A stretch of 46,375 nucleotides of DNA from Micropruina sp. (GCF_027492755.1 NZ_JAPUED010000177.1:1-46375); one strand, 5' to 3'; shown: positions 9,467-18,639, counted from the first letter of the stretch. Numbers and translations: made by a program. The notes: generated by a model from the letters alone, not told the origin.

Positions 9467-9830
9467 CGGCACTCCTGGTCGGACGGGGTCCGAGAAGGAT
9501 ACCGGGCTGGCCCGACATCGGGCGGGAGCGCGGTGACAGCCAGCTGCGACGGCCCCGTCGACAATGCCACGAACCGTAACTTGACTAGGGATTGCACCGG
9601 GAAAGTCACCCCTGGGGGTGACCGCTTTCCGGGCGGATCTGTGCCCCGCCTAGGTCGATCCTGTGAGTTCCCCAAGGTCTCCGGAGTTTTCCTTGGTTAC
9701 CCCCTGCGCCGCGTCTACAGTCGCATCCAATGAGCCTGGGAAGTGACTCCACGAAGAGCCGGCAGCAGGGTGGCAGGCCGGCCGCGTCCCGCAGCGATGC
9801 ACCCCCTGTCCTTCCCGGGCTCGCCAACGT
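9467..9830. other. 364-bp non-coding stretch with several hairpins
   Basis: No convincing gene is present; short frames here lack codon bias and ribosome sites. Several inverted repeats are packed between 9600 and 9702: GTCACCCC/GGGGTGAC (9605-9622), GGCGG/CCGCC (about 9633-9650), CCAAGG/CCTTGG (about 9673-9695), and a long-range GGGTGACC (9617-9624) with GGTTACCC (9695-9702), which pairs fully if one G-U is allowed. It could be the 3' end of the VanY transcript, the nrtR leader, or a separate small RNA. The pairings are seen; any function is inference. Confidence 0.45.
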
Positions 9831-10625
9831 TCAGGCGAGCCCCAGGTACTCCTCCAGGGTCTGATTGCTGTTCGCCCCGAAGTCCTTCGCACGGGCACCG
9901 ATGTAGCGGTAGTGCCAGGGCTCGAACGCGTAGCCGGTGATCTTCTCCTTGCCGTTGGGGTAGCGCAGGATGAAGCCGTAGCGCCAGGCGTTCGCCCACA
10001 GCCATTTGCCGGTCTTGGTGTTCCGGACGCCGACGCCCCAGGTCACCCCGTCCCACAGGTCGACGGCCAGCCCGGTCTGATGCTCGCTGCGTCCGGGTGC
10101 CGCGTTGTAACGGCGGGCCAGCGACTCGCTGCCGTACTCGCGGATCTTGCTGGCCAGGATCTGCGCCTGCAAGGAGTAGCTGCGATAGCCGCTGCGCACG
10201 ACGATCCGGACGCCCTGGGCGCGCGCCGCGGCGACCATCCGGGCGAGGGCCTGCTGGGTTTCGCGGGTCAATCCGTAGGGCGAGGTCACACTGCTGCGCC
10301 GGTAGCCGGCGTTGATCGGGTGCTTCTTGGACACCACCGGAATGCCGTCGACCGTGAATGCCCGCGAGCGTTGCGCCGCCTTCCGGGTGTCGGTCGGAGC
10401 TGTGGTCGCGGTCCGGGTCGGCGACACGGACGGCGTGGTGGAGGTGGTCGCGCTGTGCGAGGGCGTGCCGGACGGGGTGGCCGGGCTGGTCGGGGCCGTC
10501 GACGACGCGGGGGTCGGGCCGCTGCTGACGGCCGGCTGAGCGACCGCGCAGCCGGTGAGTGCGGCGGCTGCGAGCGCGGCGAGGCAGACGCGGAGGCGTC
10601 GTCGATGGGTGACGGGCGGAAGCAC
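9831..10625 (-). CDS. VanY-family D-alanyl-D-alanine carboxypeptidase lipoprotein
   Basis: The 264-residue protein has a lipoprotein signal ending in the lipobox LTGC (Cys26) and a Ser/Thr/Pro-rich linker (27-85). An M15B/VanY peptidase domain follows, to the C terminus. Zinc and catalytic motifs are visible: SEHQTGLAVDLW (SxHxxGxAxD) and EPWHYRYIG (ExxHxR-like). It should sit on the outer face of the membrane and trim terminal D-Ala from peptidoglycan stems. The open frame runs on into the upstream region, but the GTG at 10625 is preferred: it directly precedes the signal peptide, and TATCGT lies 6 nt upstream, as in leaderless genes. Peptidoglycan trimming rather than vancomycin resistance is likely, as no van genes are near. 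Confidence 0.9.
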   Translation of the reverse strand: MLPPVTHRRRLRVCLAALAAAALTGCAVAQPAVSSGPTPASSTAPTSPATPSGTPSHSATTSTTPSVSPTRTATTAPTDTRKAAQRSRAFTVDGIPVVSKKHPINAGYRRSSVTSPYGLTRETQQALARMVAAARAQGVRIVVRSGYRSYSLQAQILASKIREYGSESLARRYNAAPGRSEHQTGLAVDLWDGVTWGVGVRNTKTGKWLWANAWRYGFILRYPNGKEKITGYAFEPWHYRYIGARAKDFGANSNQTLEEYLGLA

Positions 10626-10631
10626 GGCGTC

Positions 10632-10637
10632 ACGATA
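10632..10637 (-). promoter_or_regulatory. Leaderless -10 box of the VanY gene
   Basis: TATCGT on the minus strand lies 6 nt before the GTG start and there is no ribosome site, so the transcript probably begins at the start codon. Confidence 0.5.
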
Positions 10638-10693
10638 GTCCGCGGTTCCGCAGCCGGCGGGGGTGTTCGTTCGTTCTGACCCGGCCCGGCGGC

Positions 10694-11386
10694 TCAGTCG
10701 GTGGTGCGTAGCCGTCCGGTCCAGCCGCGGATCATGGCCAGATCGGCCACCGTCTTGAGAATCATCAGGAGCGCGACCAGCAACGTACCGGTGCTGAGCG
10801 AGTATCCGAAGGACGCCAACCAGGCTCGCACCCCGTCGACGGCCGCCGACCACGGCGCCCGGGGCAGGCCGCCGCCGAACGGGAAGGCGATGAAAAAGCC
10901 CAGCAGGGTGGCGACGTGCAGCACGATCAGCCGCGGATAGGGCGACCAGAATGCTTGCTCGGCGTTCACCTGGCGGCGCCGTCCGCCCAGGAACCAGTCC
11001 CGGACCAGATCGACGACGTAGCGCAGCGCGATCAGCAGCGCCGGCATGCCGAGCGCCCAGAAGCTCCACTCGACCCCTGCCCCGATCGCCAGGATGGTCA
11101 CGAAGACGAGATGGACGAACGAGAAGATCCCGTAGTGGACGAGGAAGAAGCCGACCCGGCCCCAGGCGGGGAACCTGAGTATCGAATCGGGCCGGGGTTG
11201 TCCGTCCACGGCGCCTTCGGCGGTGGCGATCCGCACCGCGGTGGTCACCCCGAGGACCGCGTTCTCGATCCAGAACACCAGAAAGACGTTGCCCGCCGGC
11301 CAGTCCCAGACGATGACGCCGGCCAGCACGAACAGATTGGTCGCCAGCACCCAGCCGATGTCGAGAAGTCGGTAGCGGGAGGTCAT
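10694..11386 (-). CDS. DUF6498-type integral membrane protein
   Basis: The 230-residue protein has about six hydrophobic segments: roughly 10-28, 33-50, 75-100, 105-125, 150-175 and 190-215. The early motif FWIENAVLG resembles that of the DUF6498 membrane family, whose function is unknown. A TACCGT box 6 nt before the ATG suggests a leaderless transcript. The upstream VanY gene is transcribed in the same direction, but the 68-bp gap and separate -10 boxes suggest independent units. Confidence 0.75.
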   Translation of the reverse strand: MTSRYRLLDIGWVLATNLFVLAGVIVWDWPAGNVFLVFWIENAVLGVTTAVRIATAEGAVDGQPRPDSILRFPAWGRVGFFLVHYGIFSFVHLVFVTILAIGAGVEWSFWALGMPALLIALRYVVDLVRDWFLGGRRRQVNAEQAFWSPYPRLIVLHVATLLGFFIAFPFGGGLPRAPWSAAVDGVRAWLASFGYSLSTGTLLVALLMILKTVADLAMIRGWTGRLRTTD

Positions 11387-11392
11387 GCGGAA

Positions 11393-11398
11393 ACGGTA
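11393..11398 (-). promoter_or_regulatory. Leaderless -10 box of the DUF6498 gene
   Basis: TACCGT on the minus strand is 6 nt from the ATG at 11386, with no ribosome site between. Confidence 0.5.
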
Positions 11399-11458
11399 GA
11401 GCGCGGTGGGTCAGGCCGAGCCCAGGCCAGCCGGAGGTCAAGGACGTACTGACCCATC

Positions 11459-11513
11459 GCTGATCGAGCTTGTCGAGATCCCTTCCTCCGGGTTTCGACA
11501 AGCTCAACCAACG
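11459..11513. repeat. GAGCTTGTCGA palindromic repeat, copy 1
   Basis: Two inverted arms, GATCGAGCTTGTCGAGATCC and GGTTTCGACAAGCTCAACCA, lie head to head around a short CTTCC core. The arms contain the 11-mer GAGCTTGTCGA in opposite orientations and can fold into a long hairpin. The element sits between the DUF6498 start and the stop of the DUF4031/HD gene. Related copies are at 13055, 21355 and 40581. Confidence 0.8.
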
Positions 11514-11536
11514 GTGGTCGCGTTGGTCAGTGTTCC

Positions 11537-12424
11537 TCAACGGGTCAGCCGGGCCTGCTCCTCGGTGAGGTTGACCTCGGCCCGGGCGGCCCAGAGCCGG
11601 CGTCCGGTCTCGGTGGAGTACAGCGGACGCCGCGCCAGCAGCCCGCGCACCACGGCCAGCCGGCCCTGCCGGAACTGGTCGTCGTCGTAGCGGGCGTACT
11701 CCTCGCGCACGTCCCGCAGGTAGACGTGGTAGCGGCCGCGCAGCTGGCCGAGGATGGACAGGTCGGCGTCCACCAGCAGAGCCGCGTCGACGTCGTCCGG
11801 ATCGGGGTCGTGGGCGATCGTGACGCGCACCAGCCGGCCCACCTCAGCGGCCTCGGCCGGCCCGACCAGCGGGATCAGCGACTCCTCGGCCAGTTCTGCC
11901 GAGGCCTCCTCGTCGCGTTGCGGTTCGCCCTGGTGCACCGCGTCGTGGAACCAGGCGGCCAGGGCCACCGGTCGCGGCACAGGAGTGTCGGCGGCCAGCT
12001 GATCCAGTGCGGCCAGGCATTGCGCCAGGTGCCGGACGTCGTGGTAGCGCCGGTGCGGCTCCGACCAGCGCGCGAGCAGATCGTCGGCCAGCGCCGGGGC
12101 GTTGGGCAGCAGTGCCTGCCAGGACGCCTGGGCTGAGGCGAGTGCGACGGGTCGCTTCGGCGTCCGCTCGCGTGGCCGGACGCGCAACCCGGCATCCACC
12201 AGGCGGCGCAGCAGTTCACCGGACGGCACCTGCAGCGCACCGGCGTCGATCAGATCCGGATAGCGCGCCACCGGGACGTCGTAGTGGTCGTGGTCGAACG
12301 CCCGGGCCGGGATGCCGGCGGCCTGTGCGAAGGCGTGCAGCTCGTCCAGCGAGGAGTCGGACACCAGGTGGCCGAACTCGGTGCCGTGGGCCGGCCACCG
12401 GGGCGGATCGAGCAGGATGGCCAC
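11537..12424 (-). CDS. DUF4031 plus HD-type phosphohydrolase-like protein
   Basis: This 295-residue two-domain protein begins with a DUF4031 module (about 1-85: LLDPPRWPAHG, FGHLVSD, FDHDHYDVP). A predicted metal-dependent HD phosphohydrolase follows (about 95-290), with histidine/aspartate ligands in RRYHDVRHL, AAWFHDAVH and LLVDADLSILG. The combination occurs in other actinobacteria; the substrate is not known. The GTG start lies one base after the stop of the upstream FMN-reductase gene, so the two are translationally linked. Confidence 0.85.
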   Translation of the reverse strand: MAILLDPPRWPAHGTEFGHLVSDSSLDELHAFAQAAGIPARAFDHDHYDVPVARYPDLIDAGALQVPSGELLRRLVDAGLRVRPRERTPKRPVALASAQASWQALLPNAPALADDLLARWSEPHRRYHDVRHLAQCLAALDQLAADTPVPRPVALAAWFHDAVHQGEPQRDEEASAELAEESLIPLVGPAEAAEVGRLVRVTIAHDPDPDDVDAALLVDADLSILGQLRGRYHVYLRDVREEYARYDDDQFRQGRLAVVRGLLARRPLYSTETGRRLWAARAEVNLTEEQARLTR

Positions 12425-12425
12425 T

Positions 12426-12986
12426 TCAGGCGCCGGTCAGTCCGCGGGTCAGGGTGAGCAGCGCGGTGTGGGTGGCCTCGATGGCCTGGTCGACCTGCGG
12501 GTAGCCGACGAAGCGGCCGTCGCTGAGGTGCGACTGGACCATCGGAATCGCCACCGCCACGTTGGACACGATCATGCCGAGGGTGACCAGCACCTCGGTG
12601 ATCGCCGACGCCGCCCGGGTGCCGCCGCTGACGCCGCCGTAGCTGGCGACGGCGACCGGCTTGCCCCGCCATTCGGCATTCAGGTAGTCGAGGGCGTTCT
12701 TCAGCGCCGCGTTGAACGAGTGGTTGTACTCGGGCATCACGATCAGGTAGGCATCGCCGCGGCTGATGGTGGCGCTCCACGCCCTGGTGTGCTCGTGTTC
12801 GTAGCGGCCCAGCCGCGGGTGGTGCGGCTCGTCGAGCAGCGGCAGGTTGACCTCGGCCAGGTCGACCACCTCGATCTCGAAGCCGCCGTGAGCGTTGAAC
12901 CGCTCGACGATGTAGTCGGCGACCGAGCGTCCGACGCGACGCGGGCGGGTGCTGGCGACGATGACCTGCAGGGTGGGATTGGGCAC
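12426..12986 (-). CDS. NADPH-dependent FMN reductase (flavodoxin-like)
   Basis: The 186-residue flavodoxin-fold protein has the reductase signatures VASTRPRRVGRSVADY (8-23, FMN phosphate loop), MPEYNHSFNAALKNALDYL and SYGGVSGGTRA. Such enzymes reduce flavins or quinones with NAD(P)H in the cytoplasm. The GTG at 12986 is chosen because AAGGAAGG lies 8 nt upstream; the longer open frame has no such site. It is first in a two-gene unit with the DUF4031/HD gene. Confidence 0.9.
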   Translation of the reverse strand: MPNPTLQVIVASTRPRRVGRSVADYIVERFNAHGGFEIEVVDLAEVNLPLLDEPHHPRLGRYEHEHTRAWSATISRGDAYLIVMPEYNHSFNAALKNALDYLNAEWRGKPVAVASYGGVSGGTRAASAITEVLVTLGMIVSNVAVAIPMVQSHLSDGRFVGYPQVDQAIEATHTALLTLTRGLTGA

Positions 12987-13054
12987 GTCCGGAGCCTTCC
13001 TTGAAATCTCAACCACGGTACCGTGAGCGACTCGGAGAGTGCCGCGTCGCTCGC

Positions 13055-13133
13055 TGGTTGAGCTTGTCGAAACCGAGTGGTCTGACGGTGGTGGGTCTCG
13101 GCAAGCTCGACCGGCGGGGTCGAGCTCGACCAG
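13055..13133. repeat. GAGCTTGTCGA palindromic repeat, copy 2
   Basis: An exact arm, GGTTGAGCTTGTCGAAACC (starting 13056), is followed by a diverged reverse arm GGTCTCGGCAAGCTCGACC and a further partial unit GTCGAGCTCGACCAG. It lies upstream of the FMN-reductase gene and downstream of the DinB gene. The second arm has lost one base of the core 11-mer, so it appears to be decaying. Confidence 0.75.
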
Positions 13134-13146
13134 TGGTGGCCGGGGC

Positions 13147-13674
13147 TCAGCCGTCGACGTCGGCCAGGTGATGCTCCAGGTCGTGCAGGAAGTAGGAACC
13201 CAGCGTGGCGACGGTGAACAGCGATCCGTTGCTGCGGGTGCCTTTGCGTTCCCACTGACCGGCACGGACGGCGGCGAAACCCGCGGCGATCTGCTCGGCG
13301 CCGCGTGCATAGTCCTCGGCGACCTCGGCCGGATCCTCGGCGTAGTAGCGGCCGTCACTGGCGGCGGCGTCCTGATCCCAGTCGGCGAAGGTGGGGTTGT
13401 CCTCGGTCAGCAGCTGGTCGAGCCGGCCGGCGAAGACCCGGCAGACGTCGCGGACGTGGCAGCCGTACTCCAGCGCCGACCAGCGTTCGGGCCGGGTCCG
13501 GGCGGCCACGTCGTCGCGGTTCAGCACCGCCCGCCAGCGCGGAACGGTGGCCCGGACACGGGACGCGATCTCGTCCGACGGCGGCGGCGTCCAGCCGCAT
13601 TCGGGGCAGCCCTGGGCGATCACCCAGGTCCAGTCCTTGGAGTCGGCGGGAAGAACGGGCGGCTCGGCGGTCAC
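13147..13674 (-). CDS. DinB-superfamily protein
   Basis: The 175-residue protein has the DinB four-helix fold pattern with three likely metal-ligand histidine sites, in EYGCHVRDV and FLHDLEHHLADV. The N-terminal segment GCPECGWTPPP is typical of actinobacterial members. Many actinobacterial DinB proteins are mycothiol-dependent transferases; the substrate here is unknown. The GTG start lies one base after the stop of the upstream PEBP gene, giving translational coupling. Confidence 0.85.
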   Translation of the reverse strand: MTAEPPVLPADSKDWTWVIAQGCPECGWTPPPSDEIASRVRATVPRWRAVLNRDDVAARTRPERWSALEYGCHVRDVCRVFAGRLDQLLTEDNPTFADWDQDAAASDGRYYAEDPAEVAEDYARGAEQIAAGFAAVRAGQWERKGTRSNGSLFTVATLGSYFLHDLEHHLADVDG

Positions 13675-13675
13675 C

Positions 13676-14140
13676 TCAACCTGCCACGGCGAAGGTCGCG
13701 GTGAACGAGGCGCTGTCCAGCACGTGGGCGAGCAGGTTGAACCGGCAGGCCGCGCTGGTGGCGCCCTCGGGGACGCCGAGTTCGGCGACGTCCAGGGCGT
13801 ACACGGTGAAGACGTAGCGGTGTGCCGGGCCGGGCGGGGGACAGGGGCCGCCGTAGCCGTCGTAGCCGTAGTCGTTCTGCCATTCCCGGGCCGCTGCCGG
13901 GAGCGCCGCGCCGGCGTCCAGCGCGGTGACGTCCGCGGGGATGTCGAAGGCGATCCAGTGCCACCAGCCGCTGCCGGTCGGGGCGTCCGGGTCGTAACAG
14001 GTGAGCGCGTAGCTCGAGGTGTCCTCGGGTGCCCCCGACCAGCGCAGGTCGGGGCTGACGTTCTGGCCGCCGCACGAAGGTTCGGCGTAGGTGGGCTCGA
14101 TGGTCGAGCCGGCTGGGATGGCGTCGCTGCTCAGTTCCAT
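13676..14140 (-). CDS. YbhB/YbcL-type PEBP-like protein
   Basis: This 154-residue member of the phosphatidylethanolamine-binding protein family (Raf-kinase-inhibitor-like) has the hallmark segments CGGQNVSPDLRWSG, YDPDAPTGSGWWHWIAFDIP, and GPCPPPGPAHRYVFTVYAL. The family binds anionic ligands in a small pocket; its bacterial role is poorly defined. No signal peptide is present. The ATG is preceded by a TAATGT box 6 nt upstream, so the message is probably leaderless. It is divergent from the aldolase-like gene across only 46 bp. Confidence 0.92.
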   Translation of the reverse strand: MELSSDAIPAGSTIEPTYAEPSCGGQNVSPDLRWSGAPEDTSSYALTCYDPDAPTGSGWWHWIAFDIPADVTALDAGAALPAAAREWQNDYGYDGYGGPCPPPGPAHRYVFTVYALDVAELGVPEGATSAACRFNLLAHVLDSASFTATFAVAG

Positions 14141-14146
14141 GACGTC

Positions 14147-14178
14147 ACATTAGTGCTGCCGGCCGGGCCCACTAGCCT
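14147..14178. promoter_or_regulatory. Back-to-back leaderless promoters
   Basis: The 46-bp divergent gap holds both promoters: minus-strand TAATGT (14147-14152), 6 nt from the PEBP ATG, and plus-strand TAGCCT (14173-14178), 8 nt from the aldolase-like ATG. Each -35 region must lie over or beyond the other promoter, so the two should compete for polymerase. Confidence 0.5.
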
Positions 14179-14186
14179 GATGCCTC

Positions 14187-14789
14187 ATGGAGTGGGTGGA
14201 GGTGCTGGCGGGCAGCCGGATGATCGTGGAATTGCCGGTCGGCGACTCCGACGACCTGGTGGCCGCCGGCGAGGTGCTCGTCCAGGAAGGGCTGTCGGCC
14301 TGGACCGTCCCCTTCGAGCGGCGCGCCGAACTGATCGGACTGCGCGAGGTCTTCGGACGCCGGGTGCGGCTGGGGGTGAGCAACCTGCGCAACGCCGATC
14401 AGGTCCGGCTGGCTGCCGGGCGCGGCACGGCCGACCTGCTGCTCTCGCCGTTCGCCTCCGCCGAGTTGGTGGACGCCGCGGAGGGAGTCCCGGTCGTCCT
14501 CGGTGGCCTGACGCCCGCGGAGGTGGCGACCGCGCTGGAGCTCCGGCCGGCCGCCGTCCAGGTGATTCCGTGCGACGCGCTGGGTTCCCTGTACGCTCAG
14601 ACGCTGACCGCGATGTTCCCCGGTGAACCGCTGATCGCCACCGGCAAGCTGGAACGCTTCCAATGCGAGATGTGGCTGGAGGCCGGAGCGTTGGCGGTGT
14701 GCCCGGTGGGCGCCTTCGGTGCCGACGACATCACCGAGGCCGACCTGTCGGGGCTGCGTCATCGCTGCCAGGGTTATCGCTTGGATTGA
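14187..14789 (+). CDS. KDPG-aldolase-like (Eda family) protein lacking the Schiff-base lysine
   Basis: The 200-residue TIM-barrel protein aligns in order with 2-dehydro-3-deoxy-phosphogluconate aldolase: LLLSPFASAEL, then VPVVLGGLTPAEVATALEL (the PGVxTPxEI region), then AVQVIPCDALG. In active aldolases the last segment reads LKFFPA, with the catalytic lysine; here glutamine stands in its place. The usual glutamate of the EVTLR segment is also absent (AWTVPFERR). A classic KDPG aldolase reaction is therefore unlikely; a binding or different lyase role is possible. No edd or related Entner-Doudoroff gene lies nearby. Confidence 0.6.
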   Translation: MEWVEVLAGSRMIVELPVGDSDDLVAAGEVLVQEGLSAWTVPFERRAELIGLREVFGRRVRLGVSNLRNADQVRLAAGRGTADLLLSPFASAELVDAAEGVPVVLGGLTPAEVATALELRPAAVQVIPCDALGSLYAQTLTAMFPGEPLIATGKLERFQCEMWLEAGALAVCPVGAFGADDITEADLSGLRHRCQGYRLD

Positions 14790-14897
14790 GCGGTGGGCCC
14801 GGCTGCCCGGCGGCGGCTGTCGTCGGGGTGCGCCGTCCGGGTCTGCACGGGTGGGGGCGCCTCGATTTGGGGTGAGACCAATCCTTAGAGTAACTTT

Positions 14898-14924
14898 AGA
14901 AATCGTCCTAGATTTCTCAGGAGG
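14898..14924 (+). promoter_or_regulatory. Inverted repeat and ribosome site before the M15-like gene
   Basis: A perfect 7-bp inverted repeat, AGAAATC-N6-GATTTCT (14898-14917), ends one base before an AGGAGG ribosome site (14919-14924), in an A+T-rich patch unusual for this DNA. It may be an operator or an RNA hairpin that controls access to the ribosome site. Confidence 0.45.
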
Positions 14925-14933
14925 TTGTGCCGT

Positions 14934-15860
14934 ATGTACCAGCCGCGACGGGCCGGGGGCCCCGCTGCCACCGAGTCGCACCTGGAAGAGGCACCAGAAG
15001 CTTCGAAGCCGAGTCGCCGTGGTTGGCACCTGAATGCCACCGACCGGATCGGTGCCGCGTTCCTCGGCCTCGCCGTCACGGCGACCGCCGGTGCGCTGGC
15101 GATGTCAGGGACGGCCGTCGCCGCCCCGATCGCGGCACCGATGACCACGCCCGACGTGTCGGGCCGCGATGCGGCCGCCGTCTCGCGTGACGTGTCGCGT
15201 CCGCAGATCGCCGCCGAGGACACCCTCGCCGTGGCGGCCGCCAGCAAGGCGGTGAAGAGCCCCACGCTGCAGCCCACCCGGACGATGTACGCCAAGGACA
15301 AGGTGACGGCGGTCTCCGCCCCGGCGTCCGGCGCGTCGAAGGTGGCCGGCCTGGACGCGGCCGACAAGGTGGTCGTCACCCCCGAGGTCAACGGCAAGTA
15401 CCGCATGGTGCGGGTGAAGAACCGCCAGGCGTGGGTGCTGAGTTCGGCGCTGTCCAACTCCAAGCCGTCGCCGAAGCAGGTGGCGGACGCCAACGCGCCG
15501 GCCGCCAAGCGCAAGGTGCCCAAGGGTTCGGTGCTCGGCCTGCAGCCCGAGGCGATGACGGTCTACCGCGCCGTGATGGCCCGCTGGAACGTGAAGAACG
15601 TCGGTGGCTGGCGGGCGCACAGCCTGTCGGTGCACCAGTTCGGCCGGGCGATCGACTTCATGACCTACTCCGACACCTCTCAGGGCAACGCGATCCGCGA
15701 CTTCCTGGTGGCGCACGCCAAGGAGTTCGGGGTCGACCACATCATCTACCGGCAGCAGATCTGGACGCCGTACCGGCCGACCTGGCGGCACATGGCGGAC
15801 CGGGGCAGTGCGACCGCCAACCACATGGATCACGTCCACGTGGCCGTCAAGGATCGCTGA
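14934..15860 (+). CDS. Secreted SH3-like/M15-like cell-wall protein
   Basis: The 308-residue protein has a long charged N-region and a signal sequence (about 38-62, ending GTAVAA|P). A variable Ala-rich part precedes an SH3-like segment (about 125-170, RMVRVKNRQAWVLSSAL). The C-terminal domain (about 195-308) carries HQFGRAIDFM and NHMDHVHV, which match the zinc-ligand pattern of M15-like or ARB_07466-type domains of actinobacterial wall proteins. It probably acts outside the cell on peptidoglycan. I chose the ATG at 14934 because AGGAGG lies 9 nt upstream; in-frame TTG at 14925 touches that site. It is a single-gene unit ended by a hairpin. Confidence 0.82.
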   Translation: MYQPRRAGGPAATESHLEEAPEASKPSRRGWHLNATDRIGAAFLGLAVTATAGALAMSGTAVAAPIAAPMTTPDVSGRDAAAVSRDVSRPQIAAEDTLAVAAASKAVKSPTLQPTRTMYAKDKVTAVSAPASGASKVAGLDAADKVVVTPEVNGKYRMVRVKNRQAWVLSSALSNSKPSPKQVADANAPAAKRKVPKGSVLGLQPEAMTVYRAVMARWNVKNVGGWRAHSLSVHQFGRAIDFMTYSDTSQGNAIRDFLVAHAKEFGVDHIIYRQQIWTPYRPTWRHMADRGSATANHMDHVHVAVKDR

Positions 15861-15886
15861 CCTTCCCACGTTCGTCCTCCACGTTC

Positions 15887-15910
15887 AGCGGGCGGGAGAT
15901 TCCGCCCGCT
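15887..15910 (+). terminator. Hairpin terminator after the M15-like gene
   Basis: A perfect 9-bp stem (AGCGGGCGG / CCGCCCGCT) with a 6-nt loop lies 26 bp after the stop. There is no U-tract, as is common for high-G+C actinobacterial terminators. It abuts the pgi promoter. Confidence 0.7.
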
Positions 15911-15914
15911 GGGA

Positions 15915-15943
15915 GTGACCAGCCCGGATCACCTGGTTAGGCT
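15915..15943 (+). promoter_or_regulatory. pgi leaderless promoter
   Basis: GTGACC (15915-15920) and TAGGCT (15938-15943) are spaced by 17 nt. The -10 box is 7 nt from the pgi ATG and there is no ribosome site, so transcription should start at or beside the A of the ATG. Confidence 0.65.
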
Positions 15944-15950
15944 GCGTGCC

Positions 15951-17624
<1,674 letters not shown>

Positions 17625-17630
17625 GACCCC

Positions 17631-17669
17631 GACGAGCCGCCGCCGCGCATGTTCCGGCGGCGGCTCGTC
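17631..17669 (+). terminator. Strong pgi terminator hairpin
   Basis: A perfect 15-bp G+C-rich stem (GACGAGCCGCCGCCG and its complement) with a 9-nt loop begins 6 bp after the pgi stop. It separates pgi from the export operon. Confidence 0.85.
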
Positions 17670-17796
17670 GGCGTCCGGTTCCCGAGCGCGCCACCCCGGA
17701 GCGTGAGCGCGACAGTCTCAGCGGCCTAGGCACTAGACTGCACCAGGCGTGGCGAGGCAATCGGCTTCGCCCTGAAATCGGAGGTCCCGTCCATCC

Positions 17797-18639
17797 ATGA
17801 CCGTGGCCCAACTGGCAGCTGACCGTGGGCTGCACCGGGTGGGGGCGCGTCCTCCCCTGGCTTCCTATCTGAAGCAGACCTGGGCCCGTCGCCAGTTCAT
17901 CGTCAAGATGGCGCAGTTCCGGCTGCGGGCCGATCTGGACGACAACCGGCTGGGCGTCGTGTGGCTGCTGCTGCAGCCGGTGCTGAACGCCATCGTCTAC
18001 GGCACCATCTTCTACTTCCTGCAGAGCGACCGGCGGCCGACCGACTACGTGGCGCACGTGGTGATCGGCGTCTTCCTGTTCCAGTTCTTCTCCAAGAGCC
18101 TGTCCGACGGAGCCAAGTCGATCACCGGGAACCAGTCGCTGGTGCAGTCGTTGGCCTTCCCCCGGCTCACCCTGCCGCTGGCCGAGGTGATGGAGCACTT
18201 CCTGTCGCTGCTGCCCTCCATGGGGTTGCTGCTGCTGATCCTGCCGCTGCTCGGCCACCCACCGGCCTGGAGTTGGCTGCTGCTGGTGCCGCTGCTGGCG
18301 CTCTACACACTGTTCAACGCGGGCATCGCGATGATCGCCGCCCGGCTCACCGTGCATGTGCGCGACCTGACCCAGGTGTTGCCGTTCATCTCGCGGATCC
18401 TGTTCTACACCTCGGGCGTGTTGTTCGACGTCAACCGGATCTTCGACTCCCACCCGTGGGTGATCGCGGTGTACGACTTCCACCCGCTCTACCAGGTGCT
18501 CACCATCGCCCGTCACTCGCTGATGGGTGGCTCGTACAACCCGTACTACTGGCTGTACTTCTCGCTCTACGCGGTGATCACCTTCGTGGTGGGGCTGGTC
18601 TTCTTCTGGGTCGCCGAGGAGAGGTACGGACGTGACTGA
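17797..18639 (+). CDS. ABC-2 polysaccharide/teichoic-acid export permease (Wzm/TagG type)
   Basis: The 280-residue integral membrane protein has a cytoplasmic N-terminal amphipathic stretch and about six transmembrane segments (roughly 58-76, 86-104, 133-155, 162-185, 195-215, 250-275). It belongs to the ABC-2 export permeases that pass lipid-linked polymers across the membrane. LADDNRLG-like DDNRLGVVWLLLQPVLNAIVY is the typical family entry motif. The following ATPase gene overlaps it by 8 bp. A TAGACT box at 17734-17739 may be the operon's -10 box. The GGAGG ribosome site is rather far (12 nt) from the ATG, though no better in-frame start exists. Confidence 0.9.
   Translation: MTVAQLAADRGLHRVGARPPLASYLKQTWARRQFIVKMAQFRLRADLDDNRLGVVWLLLQPVLNAIVYGTIFYFLQSDRRPTDYVAHVVIGVFLFQFFSKSLSDGAKSITGNQSLVQSLAFPRLTLPLAEVMEHFLSLLPSMGLLLLILPLLGHPPAWSWLLLVPLLALYTLFNAGIAMIAARLTVHVRDLTQVLPFISRILFYTSGVLFDVNRIFDSHPWVIAVYDFHPLYQVLTIARHSLMGGSYNPYYWLYFSLYAVITFVVGLVFFWVAEERYGRD

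Noticed and set aside
9467..9474. GTG 9472 as the nrtR start
   Set aside because: It sits within the AGGAG ribosome site that serves the ATG at 9466.
9533..9733. 66-codon plus-strand frame in the VanY-nrtR gap
   Set aside because: It has no ribosome site, no codon bias and crosses the hairpins, so it is probably non-coding.
10626..11540. N-terminal extension of the VanY gene through the DUF6498 region
   Set aside because: The frame is open only because of base composition; the extension would overlap the DUF6498 gene and lacks a signal peptide, whereas GTG 10625 begins a standard lipoprotein signal.
13060..13133. GAGCTTGTCGA palindromes as insertion-sequence ends
   Set aside because: No transposase or target-site duplication is visible near any copy.
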